A DNA stretch of 64,000 bases from Nocardia nova SH22a (GCF_000523235.1 NZ_CP006850.1:1674001-1738000), one strand, 5' to 3'; counted from the stretch's first letter, positions 8,494 to 17,274 are shown. The notes: generated by a model from the letters alone, not told the origin. Numbers and translations are program-made.

Positions 8494-9512
8494 CGGCACA
8501 CCTCCGAGTGCGCGTTGCCGCCGACCTGTGAGACGAGTCCGGGTGGGAGCAGCACTCCCCACAGCGACACGTCCAAGCTGCAGACATAGGAGTTGATGTA
8601 GGCGCCGTTGCCGCTGATCCGGGCCAGACCGGCGAGTAGCAGCGGCAGTTCACCGGCGGCGCGGTCGAGCCGGGATCCGTTGGACAGCAACAGATTCACG
8701 CCCGCGGTGGCGGACTGCTGGGCCCGGGCGATACCCGGTGCGATCGTGGCGATGAGCCCGGCGAGGTCGTCGGTGGCCCCGGCCGTGCGCTCGACCGCGC
8801 CCTCGAGCACCGCACCCTGCTCCGAGAGATCGGAGACCAGCGTGCGGGCCTGGGTGATCAGTGTTTCGAGCTGGGCGCCGCGATTGGCGAGTCCGGCGAC
8901 GACGGCGCTGAGGTTCGTGACGACCCGGCCCAGGATCTCGTCGCGGTCGCGGAAGGTGCTGGCCAGTGCGGCGGCGCGGGTGACCAGCGCGCTGAGCGAC
9001 ACCCCGTCGCCCTGCAGCGCCTGCATGAGGGTCTCCGACAGCGAATTGACCTCGTCGGGTTGCAGCACGCTGAACAGCGGCTCGAATCCGGACAGCACGG
9101 TCGACACGTCGAACGAGGATTCGGTGTGCTCGAACGGAATCGCGCCGCCCGGCGGCATCGGGCGTTGCGCGCCGGGGCCGGGAGCCAGGGCGACATAGCG
9201 CTGCCCGATGAGATTCTGATAGCGGATCAGCGCCTCGGTGCCGGTGAACAGGTGCTGGTCGGATCGGATCCGGAAGGTGACCCGGGCGCGCTGGTCGACG
9301 AGGTCGATGGCGTCCACGCGCCCCACCCGCACGCCGGCCACCCGGACGTCGTCGCCCACGCGCAGGCCCAGGACATCGCCGAAAGTCGCTGTGTAGCGGT
9401 CGGTGTCACCGGTCACGGACCGTTGCAGGGTGGAATAGATGGTCCAGGAGGCGACCACTGCCAGCGCGACGAACAACGCGAATCCGATGACCGCGGTACG
9501 TGTTCGGATCAT
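8490..9512 (-). CDS. mceB: MCE-family protein, MceB-like
   Basis: A 340-residue protein with an N-terminal membrane anchor (AVIGFALFVALAVVASWTIY, about residues 7-26), an MCE domain (YTATFGDVLGLRVGDDVRVAGVRVGRV), and a helical region rich in Ala, Leu and Asp. Two cysteines near the C-terminus (VCSLDVS and SEVCR) are typical of B-type subunits. I chose ATG 9512, one base after the mceA stop. Earlier in-frame codons would lie within the mceA 3' end. Second MCE subunit in the operon. Confidence 0.9.
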   Translation of the reverse strand: MIRTRTAVIGFALFVALAVVASWTIYSTLQRSVTGDTDRYTATFGDVLGLRVGDDVRVAGVRVGRVDAIDLVDQRARVTFRIRSDQHLFTGTEALIRYQNLIGQRYVALAPGPGAQRPMPPGGAIPFEHTESSFDVSTVLSGFEPLFSVLQPDEVNSLSETLMQALQGDGVSLSALVTRAAALASTFRDRDEILGRVVTNLSAVVAGLANRGAQLETLITQARTLVSDLSEQGAVLEGAVERTAGATDDLAGLIATIAPGIARAQQSATAGVNLLLSNGSRLDRAAGELPLLLAGLARISGNGAYINSYVCSLDVSLWGVLLPPGLVSQVGGNAHSEVCR

Positions 9513-9513
9513 G

Positions 9514-11076
9514 TCAGCGCCCTCCGTGCCCGGCCGGTGCGGTGCGCACCGTGACCATGCCACCGGACAGCACCGGGCCCAGCAGCACCAGCTGTGCCGC
9601 ATTCGGTCGGTTGCCGACGATGGCGGCTACAGCGGCGGGTCCGGTGTAGGAGGCCGGTGCGGTGGAATTCGGGGGCCCGGGGGGATCCGGTGGCGCGGCG
9701 GGGCCCGACGGGGCGGCGGGAATGGCGGCGGCAGGGCCGAGGGGGCCGTCCGGGCCGAAAGGCGGAGTGGAGCCGAAGAGTGCGGTAGGGCCGGGCGGCG
9801 GGGTGGGAGTGGAGGGTACGGCGGGGCCGAAGGGGGCGTCTGGCGCGAAAGGCTGAGCGGGCCCGGAGGGTGCGGTGAGGCCGGGGAAGGTCGGCAGGCC
9901 CGGAATCTGCGGCAGCGGCGGTGTGATCGGAGCATCGGGCGCCGGACTCGGTGGACCGGCCACGCCGATGCGTCCGGGCAGTAGCTGTGGTGGAAAGCCT
10001 TGCGGTGGTGCGGCATCCGGGGCTGCGGCGCAGTGTGGTCCGGCGAGTTCACCGTAATGCGGGCAGTCCGCCGCGGTGTAGGGCCGGAACGGTGTGAAGG
10101 TGACGTCGATGGCCCATCGCATCTGGTTGCTGGGCCCCCAGTTGAAGACGGTGGCGAACCGGCTCAGCGCCGAGTTCAGGTTGGCGACCGCACCGGCGAT
10201 CGCGCCGGGGTCGGTGGCCAGCGCGCCGAAGGTGTCGTCGAGGCCGATCGTCAATTCCTTTCCGGCGTCGGGGTTCCGGGCGAACAAGCCGTTGGTGGCG
10301 TCGACGGTGTTCCCGGCCTCGGTCAGCAGCGCGATCAGATTCGATCGCCGCTCGGTGAGGGTGCGGGCCGTGGTGACCGAATCGCCGAGCGCGTCGATCA
10401 GTTCCGGTGCGGACCGGTTCACGGCGGTCGCGGCGGCGCCGAGATCGCCGAGCAGATCGCCGATTCCGGGAATCGCGCGCACCTGGGTGGTCCAGGCGTC
10501 GAGGCGTTCGATGGTCGAACCCGGCACGCGCGCACCGGAATCGAGCGCCTGCGACAGCGTGCCCAGGACGCGGGCCAGTCGTTGCGGCTGGATCGCGTCG
10601 AGCGCGGTGCGCAGTGTGGTCAACGTGGCCTGCAACTGGGTCGTGGCCGTGCCGGTGTCCTGGTGGATCGTCATCCCGGCCCGCAGACCACCCGGCGCGG
10701 GGCCGTTGTCGACCAGTTCGAGTGCGGTGACGCCGAACAGATTCGACGGTACGACCCTGGCCGTCACGGTCGACGGGATCGACTCGGCCTCGGCGGGTTT
10801 CAACTTCAGCGCGACGAGTTGGCGCTCACCCTTCGCCGCCATCCCCACCTCGGCGACGGTGCCGACGATCATGCCGCGGAAGGTGATGTCGGCGCGGGGC
10901 GGCATACCGTCGCCGGTGCTGGTCATGTCGGCGGTGACGTCGACGGTGTCGGCGAACGCGCCGGTGTAGCGCAGGCCCAGCAGATACACCCCCGCGGAGA
11001 CCACGACGACGAGGGCGACGCCGATGCCGCCCAATCGCAGCGGGCCCGGCCCGCGGCCGCTCGGATCGAGGATCAC
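9514..11076 (-). CDS. mceA: MCE-family protein, MceA-like, with Pro/Gly-rich tail
   Basis: A 520-residue protein starting at GTG 11076 with TAGGAG about 6 bases upstream, 8 bp after yrbEB. It has an N-terminal anchor (GIGVALVVVVSAGVYLLGL), an MCE domain (VDVTADMTSTGDGMPPRADITFRGMIVGTV) and a helical middle part with the A-type WAIDVTFTPFRPYTAADCPHYGELAGPHC segment. Residues from about 360 to 485 are an unusually long Pro/Gly/Ala-rich stretch, followed by a short ordered end. First MCE subunit of the operon. The proline-rich tail looks disordered and could span or bind the cell wall (inference). Confidence 0.9.
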   Translation of the reverse strand: MILDPSGRGPGPLRLGGIGVALVVVVSAGVYLLGLRYTGAFADTVDVTADMTSTGDGMPPRADITFRGMIVGTVAEVGMAAKGERQLVALKLKPAEAESIPSTVTARVVPSNLFGVTALELVDNGPAPGGLRAGMTIHQDTGTATTQLQATLTTLRTALDAIQPQRLARVLGTLSQALDSGARVPGSTIERLDAWTTQVRAIPGIGDLLGDLGAAATAVNRSAPELIDALGDSVTTARTLTERRSNLIALLTEAGNTVDATNGLFARNPDAGKELTIGLDDTFGALATDPGAIAGAVANLNSALSRFATVFNWGPSNQMRWAIDVTFTPFRPYTAADCPHYGELAGPHCAAAPDAAPPQGFPPQLLPGRIGVAGPPSPAPDAPITPPLPQIPGLPTFPGLTAPSGPAQPFAPDAPFGPAVPSTPTPPPGPTALFGSTPPFGPDGPLGPAAAIPAAPSGPAAPPDPPGPPNSTAPASYTGPAAVAAIVGNRPNAAQLVLLGPVLSGGMVTVRTAPAGHGGR

Positions 11077-11084
11077 GGCGACTC

Positions 11085-11945
11085 CTAACCCGAAATCCGG
11101 ATATCGGGGTCGATACCCCAAATGGACAGTGAGAGAACAAGATTGACGAAGACGACCACGATGATCGTGGTCTTGATGGCGCGTCCGGCCGCGACCCCCA
11201 CACCCTCCGGGCCGCCCGTGGCGACGAAGCCGTAGTAGCACTGGATGAACGAGGCGATCATGACGAAGACGACGATTTTCGCGATCGAGTAGGCGATGTC
11301 GATCGGGTTCAGGAACTGATGGAAGTAGTGGTCGTAGGTGCCCAGCGTGCTGCCGCCGAGGAACAGCACCGACACCCGTGTGCTCACGTACGCGACGGCC
11401 AGTCCGACGCTGTAGAGCGGGACGATGGCGGCCGCCGCGGCGAGCATCCTGGTGGTGATCAGATAGGGGAGCGGGCGAATCGCGATCGATTCGAGCGCGT
11501 CGATCTCCTCGGCGATCCGCATCGATCCCAGCTGGGCGGTGAACCGGCATCCGGCCTGCGCGCCGAAGGCGAGCGTGGCCAGCAGCGGGGCGAGTTCGCG
11601 GGTGGTGGCGAATCCGGAGATCGCGCCGGTCAGCGGGCTCATCGTGAGCAGATCGAGGGCGCTGTGGGCCTCCATGCCGACGGTGATGCCGCCGAATCCG
11701 CACAGGATCACGATCACCCCGATCGTGCCGCCGCCGACGACCAGCGAGCCGTTGCCCCAGGTCACATCGGTGATCAGGCGCAGCAGTTCCGTGCGGTAGT
11801 GGCGCAGCACGAACGGGACGGCCGCCAGCGCCCGCCCGAACATCAGGCCTTGATGCCCCAGGCGCACCGGCAGCTCGGCCGGTGCGCGCAGGGCGGTGCC
11901 CAGCCGCCGCACCGGTCGCAGCAGCGGCGGAACATAGGCCGCCAT
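11085..11945 (-). CDS. yrbEB: YrbE/MlaE-family permease subunit B of the Mce transporter
   Basis: A 286-residue membrane protein with about five hydrophobic segments, matching the MlaE/YrbE permease fold. The cytoplasmic loop IAEEIDALESIAIRPLPYLI carries the conserved EExDA motif thought to contact the ATPase. It starts at ATG 11945, one base after the yrbEA stop. Two YrbE proteins form the membrane channel to which the MCE needle docks. No mce ATPase (MceG/Mkl) is encoded nearby. In mycobacteria that gene is unlinked, so its absence here is expected. Confidence 0.92.
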   Translation of the reverse strand: MAAYVPPLLRPVRRLGTALRAPAELPVRLGHQGLMFGRALAAVPFVLRHYRTELLRLITDVTWGNGSLVVGGGTIGVIVILCGFGGITVGMEAHSALDLLTMSPLTGAISGFATTRELAPLLATLAFGAQAGCRFTAQLGSMRIAEEIDALESIAIRPLPYLITTRMLAAAAAIVPLYSVGLAVAYVSTRVSVLFLGGSTLGTYDHYFHQFLNPIDIAYSIAKIVVFVMIASFIQCYYGFVATGGPEGVGVAAGRAIKTTIIVVVFVNLVLSLSIWGIDPDIRISG

Positions 11946-11946
11946 C

Positions 11947-12828
11947 TCACAGCACCTTCGACGGCAGCACGGTGGCGTACATCTGCGTGATGAGGATGTT
12001 GGCGCCGAACAGGATGATCGCGGAGTTCACGACGGCCGAATTCACCGCGTCCGCGACACCGGCGGGACCGCCGCGCGCGTGTAATCCCGTGTCGCAGGCG
12101 ATGATCGCGGCCAGTGCGCCGAATATCGCCGCCTTGATCATCGCCACGACGAGATCGGCGGCGACCGCGAACGACGCGAACGTCCGGATGTAGGAGCCCG
12201 GCGTGCCGGACTGCATGTAGACGTTGAACGCGTATCCGGTCGCGAACCCGACGAACACCACCAGCCCGCACAGCAGCGTGCTGACCAGGACTGCGGCGGC
12301 CAGCCGGGGTGCGACCAGGCGGCGGACCGGATCGACGCCCATCACGGTCATGGCGTCGATCTCCTCGCGGATCGTGCGGGAACCGAGATCGGCGCAGATG
12401 GAGGAGCCCACCGCGCCCGCGATCATCAGCGATGTCACCAGCGGCGCGCCCTGGCGGATGATGCCCAGACCGTTGACCGCGCCGATGAATGTGGTCGCGC
12501 CGACCTGGCTGACCAGCGAACCGATCTGGATCGACACCACGACGGCGATCGGCACGGCGACCAGCAGGGTCGGCGTGGCCGACACACCGGCCATGAACGC
12601 GCACTGCCGGACGAACTCCTGCCACGGGAACCGCCGCCGGACGATGGACGTGATCAGTTCGAGCAGTGCGCGCCCGGTCATCAGCACCTGCCGCCCGGCC
12701 GTTTCGACCGACCGCTGCGGATGGTCGTGCCAGTAGTCGACGCCGAACCGGATGACCCGGCGGCGGTCGGACGGGCCCGGCGGCCTGGACGCCGTTCGCG
12801 TCCCAGCGGTCGTGAGCTGCGCTGACAT
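11947..12828 (-). CDS. yrbEA: YrbE/MlaE-family permease subunit A of the Mce transporter
   Basis: A 293-residue membrane protein and the first gene of the mce operon. I chose ATG 12828 (MSAQLTT) because GGGGAGAC lies about 8 bases upstream. An in-frame ATG at 12948 would place the N-terminus inside the operator region and adds a non-hydrophobic, poorly coding stretch. The body shows MlaE-type hydrophobic segments and the EExDA loop TIREEIDAMTVMGVDPVRRL. It forms the permease pair with yrbEB. Expression is probably set by the divergent TetR at 12996 through the palindromes at 12902-12937. Confidence 0.92.
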   Translation of the reverse strand: MSAQLTTAGTRTASRPPGPSDRRRVIRFGVDYWHDHPQRSVETAGRQVLMTGRALLELITSIVRRRFPWQEFVRQCAFMAGVSATPTLLVAVPIAVVVSIQIGSLVSQVGATTFIGAVNGLGIIRQGAPLVTSLMIAGAVGSSICADLGSRTIREEIDAMTVMGVDPVRRLVAPRLAAAVLVSTLLCGLVVFVGFATGYAFNVYMQSGTPGSYIRTFASFAVAADLVVAMIKAAIFGALAAIIACDTGLHARGGPAGVADAVNSAVVNSAIILFGANILITQMYATVLPSKVL

Positions 12829-12901
12829 CGGTCTGTCTCCCCTGGTCCGGTCGGTTCGCGGCGATGCGGACGGCATGGCTGCCCGCGTGCGGACCGTATC
12901 T

Positions 12902-12937
12902 CTACGGATGTGTAGTTTCTTTTCTACGGTCGCGTAG
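12902..12937. promoter_or_regulatory. Tandem TetR operators, CTAC-N6-GTAG, between mce operon and TetR gene
   Basis: CTACGGATGTGTAG (12902-12915) and CTACGGTCGCGTAG (12924-12937) are 14-bp inverted repeats 22 bp apart. They sit in the divergent gap between yrbEA (start 12828) and the TetR gene (start 12996). The design nearly copies the pair at 1921-1957. Confidence 0.6.
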
Positions 12938-12995
12938 TAATTGAGCACGCTAGCAACCTGTGTGCCGCGGCGCTGGTGTTTGAGAGGATTGGGTC

Positions 12996-13673
12996 GTGGC
13001 TATCGAAGAAAAGCTTCCCGGTGTCTGGCAGGTCTCCCCGCCTGCGCGCGGGCGGAAGACCGGGCGGCGCAACGGTCCTCGATTGCCACTCGAGCAGCGG
13101 CGGGAACAGTTGCTGGACGCGGCATTCGACGTGGTCGGCCGGGAAGGGCTGTCCGGGTTGACCATGCAGGCGGTCGCCCGACAGGCCGGTGTCGCCAAGC
13201 CGGTGCTGTATGCCGTCTATCCCACGGCTCCCGAACTCGTGGCCGGGTTGCTGCATCGCGAACACACCCGCGGGATGCGGCAGGTCTTCGACGCGCTGCC
13301 CGAAGACCTCAGCGACACCGATCCCGATGTCGCCTACGCCGATTCCGTGATGGTGTTCCTGCGGGCCGTGGAATCGGATCCGGTGCGCTGGCGGCTGATC
13401 CTCACCCATGCCGACGGCGCGCCGTCGGACTACAACGAACTGCTGTCGGCCGCGCGGGAGAACATCGTCGCCCGGCTGATCCAGCTGTTGCAGGCGGGCA
13501 TCGAGATGCGCGGCGGCCCGGACAAGGCCGACCCCGAACTCATCGGCCACGTCATGCTCGGCTTCGTCGAAACCCTCGGCCGCATGGTCATTTCCGACCC
13601 GGAGCGGTTCCCGCCGGATCGGCTGCAGTCCACCGTGCGCGCGCTGATCAAGACTCTGCCGAAGAAGGTGTGA
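12996..13673 (+). CDS. TetR-family regulator, probable repressor of the mce operon
   Basis: A 225-residue protein starting at GTG 12996 with GAGAGGA about 7 bases upstream. A basic tail of about 28 residues precedes the helix-turn-helix (RREQLLDAAFDVVGREG, then AVARQAGVAKPVLYAVYP), followed by a helical effector domain of TetR_C type. It diverges from the mce operon with two palindromes between them. By analogy with TetR-type Mce3R of Mycobacterium tuberculosis, it is a plausible mce repressor (inference). Its recognition helix differs clearly from that of the TetR at 1089-1700 although the flanking palindromes are alike. Confidence 0.85.
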   Translation: MAIEEKLPGVWQVSPPARGRKTGRRNGPRLPLEQRREQLLDAAFDVVGREGLSGLTMQAVARQAGVAKPVLYAVYPTAPELVAGLLHREHTRGMRQVFDALPEDLSDTDPDVAYADSVMVFLRAVESDPVRWRLILTHADGAPSDYNELLSAARENIVARLIQLLQAGIEMRGGPDKADPELIGHVMLGFVETLGRMVISDPERFPPDRLQSTVRALIKTLPKKV

Positions 13674-13878
13674 CCAGACCACGCCCCGGCTCTTGGACCG
13701 GCCCGGCGAGTGACGACAATCCGCTCGGTGGTTCGCATCCGATCGTGGGCTATCGGTGTCCTCATATGCGGTGTGCGCGACCAGCACATCCCGGATCCGG
13801 CATCCACTGCGCGCTGCACCGTTCTCGCCTGCGACCAGGTCCGGTAGGGCCAGTCGCTGGACAACAGCGCGGCGCCGA

Positions 13879-14775
13879 TCAGCGGCTGATCCGGCGGGGC
13901 ACGAGGGCCGCTGACAGTTTGTCCGGGTTTCGGATGGCGTAGAAGTTGGTGATTCGGCCCTCGCCCAGCTCGATCAGGTAGAGACTCTCGAGCCGCCCGT
14001 CGCGATGGACGGCGAGGGCGGGGGTGTGGTTGCAGTTGACGGTGTCGACGCGCAGATCCGTTGTGCCGCCCAGTTTCCGGAACAGGCTCACCAGATAGTG
14101 CGCCACCTGTTCGGCGCCCACCACCGGATGACGCACCGCGACCGCCTTGCCGCCGCCGTCGGCGGTCCAGGTGGCGTTCGGCGCGAGCAGGGCGAGCAGG
14201 CCCTCGGTGTCGCCGGTGGTCACCGCGGCCAGGAACCGGCCGGTGATCCGCTCGACCGTGGCCGTGTCGGCGGGGGCGAAACGCTGCCGCCGGGCCTGGA
14301 CGTGGGTGCGGGCGCGATGGGCCACCTGGCGCACCGCGGGGACGGATTTGCCCACCGCATCGGCGATCTCGTCGTAGTCGAATCCGAACACCTCCCGCAG
14401 CACGAACACCGCGCGCTCGTCGGGGGTGAGGGACTCCAGCAACACCAGCATCGCCATCGACACCGATTCGGCGAGCACCGCGTCCGCCGCCGGATCGTGG
14501 TCGTCGAGCAGCAGTGGTTCGGGCAGCCAGGGGCCGAGGTAGTCCTCACGGCGGCGCATCCGGGCCCGCAGGGTGTTGAGCGCCTGGCGGGTCACCAGGC
14601 GCGCCAGATAGGCCCTGGTGTCGCGGACGGTCGCGAGGTCCACCGCGGCCCAGCGCAGATAACTGTCCTGCAGAGCATCGTCGGAATCGGTTGCGGAGCC
14701 GAGGATTTCGTAGGCGATCGTGAACAGCAGCGGCCGCAGCGCGGTGAATCGCCCGGCGTGTTCGTCGGTGGTCAT
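13879..14775 (-). CDS. sigJ: ECF41-type RNA polymerase sigma factor (SigJ-like) with SnoaL-like domain
   Basis: A 298-residue ECF sigma factor. Region 2 (LRPLLFTIAYEILGSATDSDDALQDSYLRW) and region 4 (FDYDEIADAVGKSVPAVRQVAHRAR) are followed by a SnoaL-like C-terminal domain from about residue 175. The ECF41 hallmarks are present: GPWLPEPL in the sigma2-sigma4 linker and NPDKL close to the C-terminus. In this group the fused domain controls sigma activity instead of a separate anti-sigma factor. ATG 14775 begins the conserved region; upstream sequence looks non-coding. ECF41 genes often sit beside a carboxymuconolactone-decarboxylase, oxidoreductase or epimerase target, and none is adjacent here. 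The 205-bp convergent gap before the TetR gene shows no clear hairpin. Confidence 0.9.
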   Translation of the reverse strand: MTTDEHAGRFTALRPLLFTIAYEILGSATDSDDALQDSYLRWAAVDLATVRDTRAYLARLVTRQALNTLRARMRRREDYLGPWLPEPLLLDDHDPAADAVLAESVSMAMLVLLESLTPDERAVFVLREVFGFDYDEIADAVGKSVPAVRQVAHRARTHVQARRQRFAPADTATVERITGRFLAAVTTGDTEGLLALLAPNATWTADGGGKAVAVRHPVVGAEQVAHYLVSLFRKLGGTTDLRVDTVNCNHTPALAVHRDGRLESLYLIELGEGRITNFYAIRNPDKLSAALVPRRISR

Positions 14776-14956
14776 GCGTCGGCGGTCTCGGTGCGTGCGG
14801 GCCGGAGGGAATCCGGCCTCCGGGCCCCGCGGCTGATCTTGCCGATTCCGATCCTGCGGGTCACCGCTCGATTCTGGCACCCGCGCGAGCGCCGACGCAC
14901 GCGACCGGCGAATTCGGCTGTCGCACGTGCGGTTCGGCCGCGCATCGCGAGCGCGT

Positions 14957-14985
14957 GCCCCGATCCGGTTCAGCTGGATCGGGGC
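14957..14985 (-). terminator. Hairpin terminator after the secreted-protein gene
   Basis: GCCCCGATCC (14957-14966) pairs perfectly with GGATCGGGGC (14976-14985) across a 9-base loop, 15 bp beyond the stop of the minus-strand gene ending at 15000. There is no U-tract, as is common in high-GC actinobacteria. Confidence 0.6.
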
Positions 14986-14999
14986 GGTAACCGCGGCGA

Positions 15000-15701
15000 T
15001 CAGTGCGCGGGGAACGGCTGATTGACGGTCGTGAAGTACTGGACGGCGGCCAGGATCGCGACCGGAGCGGTGACCAGCAGCTGCCCGGCCAGGGTGCCGA
15101 GGGCGCCCACCGCGACGATGCCGCCGAGGCAGCCGACGACCGCGGCCGGAACGAACGGCCCGAACAGTCCGGCGATGGTGGCCGCGGCGACGGTGGCGCC
15201 CGCGATACCGCCGAGCAGGCAGCCCACCGCACCGCCGCTGATGCCGCCGACCAGGGTGCCGATGGTGGCGCCCGCGCCGAGGGTGCTGGTGAGCCGGGTC
15301 CAGGCGGCCTGCTCGCGGTCGTAGGGCGTCTTCCAGGGGGCCTGGTCCTCATACGGCAGCGCGGCCGGGCGATACAGCGCGTGCGCCAGATCGAATTCCG
15401 GTGTCAGTGTCGCGTTGCGACCGGTGATGTCGGCCCGGATCGGGAAGACGAAATCGTCCACCCGGAAGGACAATTCGGTGCCCGCCAGGACCTTGCCCCG
15501 ATCGGATCGCACCTCCAGGACGCCGCCGTGGTTCACCAGCGAGCCGGAATCGGTTTCGATGCTGATCGACGACGCCGTGGTGGTCGCCCGGTAGCCGACA
15601 TTGTGGTCACCGTCGCCGGAATCGGCGTACGCGGTACCGGATCCGACGGTCAGTGCGGCAATCGAAATCGCCGCACCGGCTATTATTGCTTTGGTATTCA
15701 T
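15000..15701 (-). CDS. Secreted protein with glycine-zipper-like hydrophobic tail, unknown function
   Basis: A 233-residue protein starting at ATG 15701 with GAGGAGAC upstream. It has a Sec signal peptide (MNTKAIIAGAAISIAALTVG, cleavage likely after AYA), then a beta-rich region of about 100 residues. From about residue 140 there is a long Gly/Ala/Val-rich segment (GATIGTLVGGISGGAVGCLL and on) resembling a glycine zipper that could insert in or span a membrane. I recognise the general plan as common among uncharacterised Nocardia and Rhodococcus proteins but cannot name a function. It is monocistronic, with an AT-rich upstream region (15702-15840) and a hairpin after the stop. Confidence 0.7.
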   Translation of the reverse strand: MNTKAIIAGAAISIAALTVGSGTAYADSGDGDHNVGYRATTTASSISIETDSGSLVNHGGVLEVRSDRGKVLAGTELSFRVDDFVFPIRADITGRNATLTPEFDLAHALYRPAALPYEDQAPWKTPYDREQAAWTRLTSTLGAGATIGTLVGGISGGAVGCLLGGIAGATVAAATIAGLFGPFVPAAVVGCLGGIVAVGALGTLAGQLLVTAPVAILAAVQYFTTVNQPFPAH

Positions 15702-15845
15702 CGCTGTCTCCTCATCGTGCAATGTGCATTTAAACGATCGGGCACCGCGGTTGAGGATGCGATATCAAAAATCTTTCGGATTCAAATTATCCGCTGCTCG
15801 GAATTCATTGCAGAAAAAAGTGATCCGACTCCGGACGCGGCAAAT

Positions 15846-15867
15846 TCCCCGTCGCGTGAGACGGGGA
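15846..15867 (-). terminator. Hairpin terminator after ccr
   Basis: TCCCCGTC (15846-15853) pairs with GACGGGGA (15860-15867) around a 6-base loop, 28 bp beyond the ccr stop. On the minus strand it is followed by an A/T-rich stretch. Confidence 0.55.
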
Positions 15868-15894
15868 GCCTGCCTGTTCGATGCGGGAAATCCG

Positions 15895-17274
15895 TTACTG
15901 GTGCACCGCCACGCGGTCGGCGGTCGATGCGGTAATCAGTGCAGGCAGCGGTCGTAGCGGGGTCAGGAATGCCTCGCCCAGCCGCTCTCGTTTCTCCGGG
16001 TCGGTGACGCCGAGACCGGTATGTGGAGCGAGTCCCAGCACCCCGACCTTGCCGACATGGACATTTTTCTGAACGGAACGTACCGCCTCGGCCACATCGG
16101 ACAGCGGATGGACCGCGGACAATGGTGGCGCCAGCTTTCCCAGATCGAAGAGGCGAATCATTTCCGCGGCTTCTTTCAAATTCATCGCATGACTGCCGAT
16201 GACACGTTTCAAATTCATCCACAAATAGCGGTTGTCGTATTCGTGCCGATATCCGCTCGACGATCCGCAGGTGATGACCGTGCCGCCGCGCCGCACGACG
16301 ATCACCGACATGCCGAAGGTGTCGCGGCCGGTGTAGTCGAACGCCACATGCGGATCCTCACCGACGGCGGAACGGATGGCCCGGCCGAGTCGTTTGGCGG
16401 CGGCTATCGTCGCCTCCGGGCCGCGATCACCGGTGTCGAGTTCCAATTCCGAGCGGTTGACGACGACCTCACACCCCAGCGCCCGCACCAGCCGCGCCTT
16501 CTCCTCCGACGACACCACGCCGACCGGGATGCCACCGGCATTGCTCACCAACTGTGTCGCGAACGCGCCGAGCCCGCCGGCCGCGCCCCAGATCAGCACG
16601 ATGTCACCCTGTTTGATCCGCGCACCGTGATCGCCCACCAGCATCCGGTAGGCGGTGCCGCCGCACAGATTGATACAGGCCGCCTCCTCCCAGGTCAGAT
16701 GTGCCGGTTTGGGCAGCAGCTGACTGGCCCGCACGACGCAATAATGGGCCAGCCCACCGAAATTGGTCTCATAGCCCCAGGCGGTCATGGCCGGATCGAG
16801 CATGGCGTCGTCGTGCGCACCGGCGTGCTGATCGTCGACGACGACGGGAGACACCGTCACGTGGTCGCCGACCTTCCAGTTGCGCACCCCGGCGCCGGTA
16901 CGGACCACGACCCCGGCCGCATCCGAGCCGATGACCTGGTAGTCGCGCCGGTGCCGGGACGCGAAACCGCCCGGCCGCGCATATCGTTCGAGCATGTCGA
17001 AGGTCGACACCGGTTCGAAGATCGACGACCACACGGTGTTGAAGTTGATCGAACTGGCCATGACCGCCACCAGCGCCTCGTCGGGTGCGAGTTCGGGCAT
17101 GGGCACCTCGCCGAGATGGATCGACCTGCGTGGATCCTTGTCGGTCACGCCGTCGAATATGCCGACGTCCTCCCGGCGCAGATGGGCCGCCGGATACTGG
17201 GCGGGAACCTCCTGTGCGAGCAGCACGTCGGCGGGTGCGCCGTCGAGTACCGCCGCGGCGAGCCGATCCGTCAT
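15895..17274 (-). CDS. ccr: Crotonyl-CoA carboxylase/reductase (alkylmalonyl-CoA extender supply)
   Basis: A 459-residue medium-chain dehydrogenase/reductase. The Ccr-specific segment NFNTVWSSIFEPVSTF (about residues 77-92) is intact, as are the ETNFGG region, the nucleotide-binding GAAGGLGAFA and the late GSH histidine. These enzymes reductively carboxylate crotonyl-CoA (or longer 2-enoyl-CoAs) with NADPH and CO2 to ethylmalonyl-CoA (or longer alkylmalonyl-CoA). Compared with the Ccr sequences I recall, the residue before the CO2-pocket Glu is Tyr rather than Phe (WGYETNFG), and GSHFAN reads GSHAMN. The gene diverges from PKS1 across a 190-bp gap. The fourth extension AT has an LAGH motif expected to take such an extender, so this gene very likely serves the PKS. 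Confidence 0.93.
   Translation of the reverse strand: MTDRLAAAVLDGAPADVLLAQEVPAQYPAAHLRREDVGIFDGVTDKDPRRSIHLGEVPMPELAPDEALVAVMASSINFNTVWSSIFEPVSTFDMLERYARPGGFASRHRRDYQVIGSDAAGVVVRTGAGVRNWKVGDHVTVSPVVVDDQHAGAHDDAMLDPAMTAWGYETNFGGLAHYCVVRASQLLPKPAHLTWEEAACINLCGGTAYRMLVGDHGARIKQGDIVLIWGAAGGLGAFATQLVSNAGGIPVGVVSSEEKARLVRALGCEVVVNRSELELDTGDRGPEATIAAAKRLGRAIRSAVGEDPHVAFDYTGRDTFGMSVIVVRRGGTVITCGSSSGYRHEYDNRYLWMNLKRVIGSHAMNLKEAAEMIRLFDLGKLAPPLSAVHPLSDVAEAVRSVQKNVHVGKVGVLGLAPHTGLGVTDPEKRERLGEAFLTPLRPLPALITASTADRVAVHQ

Noticed and set aside
11077..11703. N-terminal extension of MceA upstream of 11076
   Set aside because: The frame is open but overlaps yrbEB in another register and reads as Arg-rich nonsense. 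GTG 11076 has a ribosome-binding site and begins the membrane anchor.
13674..13878. Possible gene or terminator between the TetR gene and the sigma factor
   Set aside because: No open frame with family features and no strong hairpin could be found in this 205-bp convergent gap.
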